Shown here: piece after piece, positions 1 through 5,367 of the stretch
Layout: every line of letters begins with the position of its first letter
Position numbering within the stretch: position 1 is the stretch's first letter
Assembly (NCBI GenBank): GCA_030626915.1
Contig: DAOUTC010000055.1
Location: 1-7,869, forward strand
Source: Dehalococcoidia bacterium
GTDB lineage: Bacteria > Chloroflexota > Dehalococcoidia > GIF9 > AB-539-J10
DNA length: 7,869 bases
Reading direction: 5' to 3'
Translations under genes and position numbers: made by a program
Notes under the pieces: generated by a model
The model's database searches: none
Told to the model about the DNA's origin: nothing
Seen by the model: only the letters and a program-made list of their open reading frames with translations

Positions 1-175
1 ATCGAGGAGAGGATATCCAGGGTATATGTACACCGATCTGGCCATGATGTACGAGAGAGCAGGTAGAATTTTGGGCATTATGGTTACCGAACCTTCCTTG
101 CCCAAAATTCTACCTGCTCTCTCGTACATCATGGCCAGGTCGGTGTACATATATCCTGGATATCCTCTCCTCGAT
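1..175. repeat. Near-perfect 77-bp inverted repeat at the window edge, fold-back within atpB
   Basis: Bases 1-77 are the reverse complement of bases 99-175, separated by a 21-base spacer (78-98). Only two pairs mismatch, 22/154 and 37/139, and both are G-T. The right arm and spacer fit atpB, giving a standard B-subunit protein (GYPGYMYTDLA, then YERAGRILGKEGSVT). The left arm is an inverted copy of the same coding segment, so it reads as atpB on the plus strand. Both mismatches fall at silent third positions (GGA/GGG and GAC/GAT). The junction lies near 73-82, where native sequence (expected to read ..IMP..) and the inverted copy share the bases TGCCC. A fold-back chimera at a contig end is the simplest reading. 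A real inverted duplication cannot be excluded from this sequence alone. Confidence 0.95.
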
Positions 176-996
176 GGTATTTCTTCACGCATAGCAGAAA
201 GTTCACGAAGGGCTTCACAATAATTAGTCATGTCAGTAAGTATGGTCAACACATGCATATTCTGCTGCCATGCCAGGTACGTGGCTGCGGTTAAAGCTAA
301 CCTTGGTGTTGATAGCCGCTCTATAACGGGATCTGACGCAGTATTGATGAAAGCCACTGTTCTTTCCAGTGCTCCTGTCCTCTCAAGATTTCTCATGAAG
401 AAGGAGGCATCGTCGTAACTAATGCCTACGGCGCCAAAAACCAGGGCGAACTTTTCCTCCTTGCCTTTTACTGTGGCTTGCTTGATTATTTGAGCTGCGA
501 TTCGATTGTGTGGTAGGCCTGACCCGCTAAATATGGGCAACTTCTGCCCCCGAACTAAAGCATTTAGACCATCTATTGCTGAGATACCTGTTTCGATAAA
601 CTCGGCTGGTGGCTGGCGAGACGCAGGATTTATAGGCTCGCCGTTAATATCCAGGTAACTTTCTGGGATTATGGGGGCACCTCCGTCTATAGGTTCTCCC
701 ATGCCATTGAAAATCCTTCCCAAGATGTCAATAGATACTGGCAGCTTTAAAGTCTCACCTTTGCATCTTATTTTGCTTCCAATAAGGTCTACTTCACTGA
801 CTCCACCAAATACCTGAACTATAGTTGCTTTCTCACTGATGTCTATCGCCTGACCACTTTTTATCTCACCATTGCTGAGTTGAACATCGACTATCTCATT
901 AAATTTAATACCAGGAATGCTTTCAGCTACGAGCAATGACCCTTTAGCTTTACTAATGGCCCTTCCTTCCTTGACGTAAAGCGGAGAGAAATTCAA
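1..996 (-). CDS. atpB: V/A-type ATPase subunit B (non-catalytic head subunit), partial and broken at its 3' end
   Basis: Subunit B alternates with A in the A3B3 head and carries the non-catalytic nucleotide sites. The start is TTG at 996-994, giving MNFSPLYVKEGRAISK. It overlaps the atpA stop as TTGA and sits 6 nt after a perfect AGGAGG; the next in-frame ATG is about 98 codons downstream. Residues 1-75 form the N-terminal beta-barrel. Residues 155-170 (IFSGSGLPHNRIAAQI) are the degenerate P-loop typical of B. Residues 276-300 hold RRGYPGYMYTDLA and YERAGR, also family hallmarks. About 307 of a usual 460 or so codons are native. From about codon 308 the frame runs into the inverted copy and encodes 24-25 foreign residues to the window edge, in place of the expected PILTMP-type segment. 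The frame has no stop, so a fused product is possible on paper, but the break looks artefactual. The C-terminal helical domain is absent. The identity is certain; the 3' end is not trustworthy. Confidence 0.93.
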   Translation of the reverse strand, partial: MNFSPLYVKEGRAISKAKGSLLVAESIPGIKFNEIVDVQLSNGEIKSGQAIDISEKATIVQVFGGVSEVDLIGSKIRCKGETLKLPVSIDILGRIFNGMGEPIDGGAPIIPESYLDINGEPINPASRQPPAEFIETGISAIDGLNALVRGQKLPIFSGSGLPHNRIAAQIIKQATVKGKEEKFALVFGAVGISYDDASFFMRNLERTGALERTVAFINTASDPVIERLSTPRLALTAATYLAWQQNMHVLTILTDMTNYCEALRELSAMREEIPSRRGYPGYMYTDLAMMYERAGRILGKEGSVTIMPKILPALSYIMARSVYIYPGYPLLD

Positions 997-2765
997 GAGG
1001 TTCCTCCTTTGAGATTGCTTCGCTTCGTTCGTAATGACAAGCCTTCTTCCATTTCTGACCATAATTCCTTGACTTTTTGTTCAAAGTCCTCGTTAGCTAT
1101 ATCCTTCATCCTGGATATCCTGTAGACTATAGGGGATGAGCGGATCTCTTCCATAGCTATCCCCGAATTTAACATCTCCTGGGATAATTCGTAAAACTTT
1201 ATTATAGTTTTAAGCATGAGGCCAGCTTTTGCTGGCGTGCAATAGGTATCAACTTCATGGTAGGCGCTTTGCTGCAGAAAGTCCTCCCGTATCATTCTGG
1301 CGATGAGCAGCAATAGTTTGTCTCCCTCGGGCAAGGCTTCGGGGCCTACGAGCCTCACAATTTCCTCCAGTTCAGCCTCCTGCTGCAGTATCCTCAAAGC
1401 AGTAGCTCTAGTGCTCTCCCATTCTGCATCAACTTTACTCCACCAATCTTTAACCGCATCTATATAGAGGCTATAGCTAGTGAGCCAGCTTATGGCTGGA
1501 AAATGTCTCCTGTTCGCCAGGGAAACATCTAAAGCGTATAAAGCGTCTACTATTCTAAGCGTATTCTGGGTTACTGGTTCACTGAAGTCAGCTCCGGGAG
1601 GACTGACGGCACCGATTACTGTTACTGATCCTCTCCTTTCAGGGCTGCCCAAGCATTCAACCATTCCTGCCCTTTCATAAAAAGAGGAAAGCCGCGAGCC
1701 CATATATGAAGGGAAGCCCTCCTCCCCTGGCATTTCCTCCAGTCTGCCACCCATTTCCCTCATAGCTTCAGCCCATCTGGAAGTTGAATCTGCAACCAGC
1801 AAAATGTCGTAGCCCATGTCCCTGAAGTACTCAGCCATAGTAATGCCGACAAAAATGCTTGCTTCACGAGCCACAACAGGCATGTTGGAAGTGTTAGCTA
1901 TAAATATTTCTTTCTCCTGTAATAATCTCCCTGTGTTAGGATCCTTGAGTTTCCTGAAGCTATAAAGCACATCAGACATCTCGTTACCCCTCTCACCGCA
2001 GCCGACGTAGAGGTTCAGATGGGTCTGGGCCCATCTGGCTAGCTGCTGCAAGGCAACGGTCTTTCCGGTGCCAAAGCCTCCCGGTATTGAAGCCTTGCCA
2101 CCAAGAGCCAAAGGAAACATATAATCCATGATCCGCATGCCAGTAGTGAGCAAGCCTGAAGGGTCAAGCCTCTGCTTATAAGGTCTTGGCTTCCTTACTG
2201 GCCATTCTTGCATCATTGTGAGCTCTTTTACCTCTCCATTATTCTCCACCCAAGCAATAGGCTCCTCAACAGTATAGTAACCTTTGCGTATCTCTTTTAT
2301 TATTCCTTTGATTCCTATAGGTACCATTATTCGGTGTTCTATGAGGTTTGTCTCAGGGACTGTGCCTATTATGTCTCCTTCGCTGACTGTATCTCCAACC
2401 TTGACCTTGGGGGTGAACTGCCATTTCTTGTCCCGGGGGAGTGCAGGTGCTTTGGCACCTCGTTTTATGAATGAGCCAGTATCCTTAACCAGAGTAAGTA
2501 AAGATTTTTGCAGCCCATCGTAAATAGAGCCCACCAACCCTGGACCTAATTCGGCGCTTAAGATTTTTCCTGTTCCCCTCACCACTTCGCCAGTTCTTAA
2601 TCCTAGAGTATCCTCATGTGCCTGAATTATGGCTTTATTTTCTTCCAGTCCTATTATCTCTCCTACGAGCCCTTCTTCTCCTATCTCAACCACTTCATAA
2701 ACCTGGGAACCTTTCATATCATCAGCTATAACTAAAGGGCCGGAAACTCTCCATATTTTACCCAT
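993..2765 (-). CDS. atpA: V/A-type ATPase catalytic subunit A
   Basis: This is the catalytic head subunit (590 residues, normal for the family), which hydrolyses or makes ATP at the A/B interfaces. The start is ATG at 2765, 8 nt after AGGAGG. The N-terminal barrel occupies about residues 1-70. The A-specific bulge domain covers about 115-190. The P-loop is GGFGTGKT at 229-236 with Lys235; the second residue is Gly, where Pro (archaeal type) or Ala (vacuolar type) is usual. GCGERGNE spans 256-262 plus one residue and contains the expected catalytic Glu258. Walker B is ILLVAD ending at Asp326, followed by STSRWAEA (327-334) and PGEEGFPSYMGSRLSSFYERAG (346-367). The C-terminal helical domain follows, and the usual end of the protein falls near residue 574. 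Residues 576-585 come from an in-frame half-repeat, a likely non-functional basic tail. The gene ends in TGA, which overlaps the TTG start of atpB. Equivalent names are ntpA and vatA. Confidence 0.98.
   Translation of the reverse strand: MGKIWRVSGPLVIADDMKGSQVYEVVEIGEEGLVGEIIGLEENKAIIQAHEDTLGLRTGEVVRGTGKILSAELGPGLVGSIYDGLQKSLLTLVKDTGSFIKRGAKAPALPRDKKWQFTPKVKVGDTVSEGDIIGTVPETNLIEHRIMVPIGIKGIIKEIRKGYYTVEEPIAWVENNGEVKELTMMQEWPVRKPRPYKQRLDPSGLLTTGMRIMDYMFPLALGGKASIPGGFGTGKTVALQQLARWAQTHLNLYVGCGERGNEMSDVLYSFRKLKDPNTGRLLQEKEIFIANTSNMPVVAREASIFVGITMAEYFRDMGYDILLVADSTSRWAEAMREMGGRLEEMPGEEGFPSYMGSRLSSFYERAGMVECLGSPERRGSVTVIGAVSPPGADFSEPVTQNTLRIVDALYALDVSLANRRHFPAISWLTSYSLYIDAVKDWWSKVDAEWESTRATALRILQQEAELEEIVRLVGPEALPEGDKLLLLIARMIREDFLQQSAYHEVDTYCTPAKAGLMLKTIIKFYELSQEMLNSGIAMEEIRSSPIVYRISRMKDIANEDFEQKVKELWSEMEEGLSLRTKRSNLKGGTS
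1003..1008 (-). promoter_or_regulatory. Ribosome binding site fixing the TTG start of atpB
   Basis: AGGAGG on the minus strand (1008-1003) is followed by six bases (AACCTC) and then TTG at 996. The site lies within the last codons of atpA. Translational coupling is likely, because the atpA stop TGA (995-993) shares two bases with the TTG start. Confidence 0.85.
1013..1040. repeat. Solo half-unit of the TTGTCATTGCGAG palindromic repeat, inside the atpA 3' end
   Basis: The 28 bases match the right half of the intergenic repeat (2838-2865) at 25 of 28 positions; all three differences are transitions. In the coding strand it reads TTGTCATTACGAAC, then GAAGCGAAGCAATC. It is in frame with atpA and encodes residues 576-585 (LSLRTKRSNL). 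Four bases after it begins the AGGAGG of atpB. No opposite half is visible next to it, so this is a lone arm or the remnant of a decayed element. Confidence 0.85.
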
Positions 2766-2786
2766 ACTTTTAACCTCCTAGGCTTG

Positions 2787-2865
2787 TTGTCATTGCGAGG
2801 AGCTTTTTGCGACGAAGCAATCCCCAAAAAAGCCCCAGATTGCTTCGCTTTGCTCGCAATGACAA
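2787..2865. repeat. 79-bp palindromic dispersed repeat (REP/MITE-like) in the atpF-atpA gap
   Basis: The left arm (2787-2822) begins TTGTCATTGCGAG and ends GACGAAGCAATC. The right arm (2838-2865) reads GATTGCTTCG, then CTTTGCTCGCAATGACAA. The right arm inverted matches the left at both ends, with about eight extra bases in the middle of the left arm, so a transcript would fold into a long bulged hairpin. A 15-base A/C-rich spacer separates the arms. The element fills most of the 112-bp gap and stops 7 bases short of the atpA AGGAGG. There is no transposase, so this would be a non-autonomous or REP-like unit. It could stabilise or process the mRNA, or partly terminate transcription; the sequence does not settle which. 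There is no U-run directly after the stem on the coding strand. Confidence 0.88.
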
Positions 2866-2877
2866 AGAATCACCATC

Positions 2878-3237
2878 TCAAATTTCTATATCAAACCCTA
2901 TAGACTCTCTAATAAATTTCTTGTAATGTCCGACAACATCCTTATATTTTGTGCCAAACTTTGGCGGGACCTCGATTATTACGGGAGTCATTTTTCGCCC
3001 TTCTCTAACCCGGGCTAGTAGATCTTCAACATACTTTACATAGTCTTCCAGTATCATCACCACGCCAATGTTAGGCTCGTCTATCAACTCACTCAGAGCC
3101 CTCCTTACGTCTTCGCGGGCACCATGGTTCTCTTTTATCACATAATATCTACTGACGCCAGTCAGCCTCAGTCCATTGATTAGGTCTTCATCTCCTATGG
3201 CGGCTATGTTTAAGTGTTTAGCGGGTATCGCACTCAC
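2878..3237 (-). CDS. atpF: V/A-type ATPase subunit F (central stalk)
   Basis: Subunit F is a small soluble protein on the rotor shaft that binds subunit D and modulates ATP hydrolysis. The 119 residues are slightly longer than the usual 100-110. Seen in the sequence are IAAIGDEDLINGLRLTGV (11-28), the family's opening strand and helix; a second Rossmann-like strand, GVVMILEDYV (58-67); and TPVIIEVPPK (84-93), the characteristic third strand and loop. The start is GTG at 3237, overlapping the TGA stop of atpC as GTGA, with AGGAG (3253-3249) 11 nt upstream. An internal start would remove part of the IAAIGDED strand, so GTG is preferred. Subunit A follows after 112 bp filled by a palindromic repeat. 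Equivalent name: ntpG in Enterococcus-style naming. Confidence 0.95.
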   Translation of the reverse strand: MSAIPAKHLNIAAIGDEDLINGLRLTGVSRYYVIKENHGAREDVRRALSELIDEPNIGVVMILEDYVKYVEDLLARVREGRKMTPVIIEVPPKFGTKYKDVVGHYKKFIRESIGFDIEI

Positions 3238-4268
3238 AATACTAAATACTCCTTTAATTTCTCTGTGGCAGCGCCATCGGCTATTGCCTTTAGAACTAGC
3301 CTCAAGTTTCGTATTTCAACCTCTTTCAGGATTAGATACCAAGTCATCACCAAGGGAGATAACACTCTTGGTGATAATATTTCCTTAAGCAGCCTGAACT
3401 TATGCTTATCAATGATTTCTTCCACAGCTGTGATGCTCTTAGTGTTCTCGTAGCTACTCAATACCTCCTCAGCCACATGCCGATATTGAGGATGCTCTAG
3501 CCTCTGGGGCATATCGGTAAGTTTGAAGGATAATAGCTCCCTGATAGCTTTATCTGTAATCATGTATCCGCCAGGAATGGTACATTCGGCGGCATCTGGT
3601 CCTACGCCCTCAATTATAGCTCTGGAGGCAATTTGTAAGTTTGTTAGGTCTATGATGAGACCAAGGGCTTTTGAAAGCACAGAGCCATCTTTTATACGCC
3701 CCGCCATGCTTAACATGCTTTTGTAATATTCGCTGTCTAGTCTGGATTCGGCTAGGAGTTTCAACTTTGCTCCTCCCTCTACTTTGTATCCCTCTAGTGC
3801 TGGTACATAATTCCACAGTTTGCATTTAATAAGCAGCTCAATAATGTCACCTGCATTTTTAGTGGTGGAGAGTCCATCTAGCAATCCATTATTATGGATA
3901 ATCCCTACCGGTATCATACGGATTTTTTTGCCCGTTGAAATAATTTGTAAAGCAGCTTTGATGTTCAAGACGTCGTACTTTACTATATATGCTCTTACTA
4001 GCTTCTGTATATCCTTTGGCAAGAGCTTAAATGATTCTACATAACTAATGCGCTGTGCGAAATATCTCCACAGGTATTCATCCAAGTCATCAAAGGTTTT
4101 GACGGTTGATTCTTCAAGGTAGTCTCCTACATCGGTCTCTCTAATGATTCCCAGTGCCTCTTGAATATCGGATGACTTCAATATCCTATCTATATGGTCA
4201 GGAGTCACAACCTTAGGCTCTTCACCTTTTAGATAGGCCGATATAAAGGCATATTTTGCGTAGAGCAA
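3234..4268 (-). CDS. atpC: V/A-type ATPase subunit C (d-like rotor-to-shaft coupler, AC39 family)
   Basis: Subunit C is the funnel-shaped adaptor that sits on the K ring and holds the D/F shaft (the yeast Vma6/d family). The 344 residues are normal length, all soluble and mostly helical. Family features are YAFISAYLKGEEP at the start (6-18), AYIVKYDVLNIKAALQ (93-108, the conserved 'YD..N.K' segment) and, near the end, the typical LKEVEIRNLRLVL (314-326) followed by KAIADG. The start is TTG at 4268, chosen because AGGAGG lies 5 nt upstream and no in-frame ATG fits the family's N-terminus better. The gap after atpE is 9 bp, and the atpE stop TAG is embedded in the ribosome binding site. The stop overlaps the start of atpF. 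Confidence 0.95.
   Translation of the reverse strand: MLYAKYAFISAYLKGEEPKVVTPDHIDRILKSSDIQEALGIIRETDVGDYLEESTVKTFDDLDEYLWRYFAQRISYVESFKLLPKDIQKLVRAYIVKYDVLNIKAALQIISTGKKIRMIPVGIIHNNGLLDGLSTTKNAGDIIELLIKCKLWNYVPALEGYKVEGGAKLKLLAESRLDSEYYKSMLSMAGRIKDGSVLSKALGLIIDLTNLQIASRAIIEGVGPDAAECTIPGGYMITDKAIRELLSFKLTDMPQRLEHPQYRHVAEEVLSSYENTKSITAVEEIIDKHKFRLLKEILSPRVLSPLVMTWYLILKEVEIRNLRLVLKAIADGAATEKLKEYLVL
3249..3253 (-). promoter_or_regulatory. Ribosome binding site for the GTG start of atpF
   Basis: AGGAG within AAAGGAG lies 11 nt before GTG, inside the last codons of atpC. The spacing is long but workable. The GTGA overlap means that ribosomes ending atpC could restart directly on atpF. Confidence 0.6.
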
Positions 4269-4273
4269 AAAGT

Positions 4274-4279
4274 CCTCCT
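4274..4279 (-). promoter_or_regulatory. Ribosome binding site fixing the TTG start of atpC
   Basis: AGGAGG (4279-4274) is followed by five bases (ACTTT) and TTG at 4268. The TAG stop of atpE (4280-4278) overlaps the site, so termination on atpE and initiation on atpC are physically linked. Confidence 0.8.
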
Positions 4280-4859
4280 ATGTCCTTTCGAAAAGCTCCT
4301 TGCTTATTTCAGGCAATAATTTTGGCAGCAACATCTCAAGCCTGGTCTCATAAGTGTTATCTATCCTGAGTTTCCCATCAATGTCCTCGGCTATAACCCC
4401 TCCTAGAAAGTTGCCCTCCTCGATCTCCGCTATCTTACTAGTTATTTCTTTATCCTCTTCGAGGAACTTTTTTACAGTGCTTACATCTTTTGAAGAAAGG
4501 TAAATCCTACTTTTATCCATGCCAAGTCCATCTATAGCCTCTCTAATCAAATGCAGGATATAGCTTTCATTACTTGAGGATTCAGACAGCTCTTGTTTTA
4601 CTCTGGTGATTATTTTGGTGATTATGTCAGTTTTCGCACTTGATAGCTTCTGACGCGCCTTTATAGAAGCTTGAGCCACGATTCTAGCAGCCTCTCTTTC
4701 AGCTTCCTCTAGCATTTTCTGCTTCTCTTTTTGGGACTCCTTTTCCCGCTGCTTTCTGGCTTTTTCTTTCTCTTCCCTTGCCTTTTCTTCGGCCTCCTTT
4801 ATTATATTCTGAGCCTCTATTCTTACTTTGCTTATAACAGCTTCGCTTATCTTCTCCAT
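4278..4859 (-). CDS. atpE: V/A-type ATPase subunit E (peripheral stalk)
   Basis: Subunit E pairs with the small H/G subunit to form the peripheral stalks that stop the A3B3 head turning with the rotor. The 193 residues are typical. Residues 5-90 are a long, highly charged coiled coil (KEAEEKAREEKEKARKQREK and on). Residues 95-193 are the globular C-terminal domain, with the family signature GGVIAEDIDGKLRIDNTYETR (153-173) and LLPEISKELF at the end. The start is ATG at 4859; a modest AGGTG (4872-4868) lies 8 nt upstream, just after the stop of the K gene, and the intergenic gap is 13 bp. This is the weakest ribosome binding site I examined in the operon. Not to be confused with F-type atpE (the c subunit). 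Confidence 0.96.
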   Translation of the reverse strand: MEKISEAVISKVRIEAQNIIKEAEEKAREEKEKARKQREKESQKEKQKMLEEAEREAARIVAQASIKARQKLSSAKTDIITKIITRVKQELSESSSNESYILHLIREAIDGLGMDKSRIYLSSKDVSTVKKFLEEDKEITSKIAEIEEGNFLGGVIAEDIDGKLRIDNTYETRLEMLLPKLLPEISKELFERT

Positions 4860-4872
4860 TTTTAAGACACCT

Positions 4873-5352
4873 TTAGAAAAGTCCCAGCATACTTAGCGCC
4901 ATTATAGTGAAAACTAGCCCGAGGACACCTAACAATTCTACAAACACGGCTAACATCATGGCGTGAGTTAGTATCCGTCCCTTTGTCATGGGTAGAAGCG
5001 AAATGCCTGAAGCGCATACAACGCCTTGGTACGCTGCTGAGAACGATTCAGCACACGCAGCTATAACACCACAAGCGAGTACAGCAAAGCCACTGCCGCC
5101 AGCATCAGGCATGGCGGCGAGGTTAGGGACTACCCTTGTTAGAATAAGAATCAATATTATGAGTCCGTAGAAAGTTTGTGTCATTGGTAGGGATACCAGC
5201 ACTATAACATTCCTGAGTTGTCCCGGCTGCTCACTTAGTGTGGCAGCTCCGGCAGAGCCGGCGATGCCTAATCCTATTGAAGACCCTAGCAATCCACCAC
5301 CTAACGCTATCGCACCTCCCAGGGTTGCCAGTGATGTGGGATCAATTATCAT
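4873..5352 (-). CDS. atpK: V/A-type ATPase subunit K (c-ring proteolipid), predicted Na+-binding
   Basis: Subunit K is the membrane rotor-ring proteolipid. Its 159 residues form two fused helical hairpins, with segments near 8-33, 50-75, 88-112 and 126-155. Gly-rich ALGGGLLGSSIGLGIAGSAGA marks helix 1. Helix 2 has LPMTQTFYG (55-63) and no carboxylate. Helix 3 has SAAYQGVV with Gln109. Helix 4 has FVELLG with the ion-binding Glu139. Known Na+ ligands of E. hirae NtpK are Leu61, Thr64, Gln65, Gln110 and Glu139; the matching residues here are Leu55, Thr58, Gln59, Gln109 and Glu139, all conserved. One carboxylate per four helices is the E. hirae/eukaryotic layout. Na+ coupling is inferred from that match. 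The start is ATG at 5352, 6 nt after AGGAGG. The gap from the I gene is 15 bp. Confidence 0.96.
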   Translation of the reverse strand: MIIDPTSLATLGGAIALGGGLLGSSIGLGIAGSAGAATLSEQPGQLRNVIVLVSLPMTQTFYGLIILILILTRVVPNLAAMPDAGGSGFAVLACGVIAACAESFSAAYQGVVCASGISLLPMTKGRILTHAMMLAVFVELLGVLGLVFTIMALSMLGLF

Positions 5353-5367
5353 TTTTATCCTCCTTTC

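Noticed and set aside
26..223. Plus-strand 65-residue open frame at the left edge containing MYTDLAMMYERAGRILG
   Set aside because: Its first half is the inverted copy of atpB read on the other strand, and its second half is antisense to atpB. It is a product of the fold-back, not a gene.
2787..2865. Intergenic palindrome considered as a rho-independent terminator ending the operon after atpF
   Set aside because: The stem is bulged and is not followed by a T-run in the coding direction. atpA and atpB, which belong to the same complex, follow without an obvious promoter.
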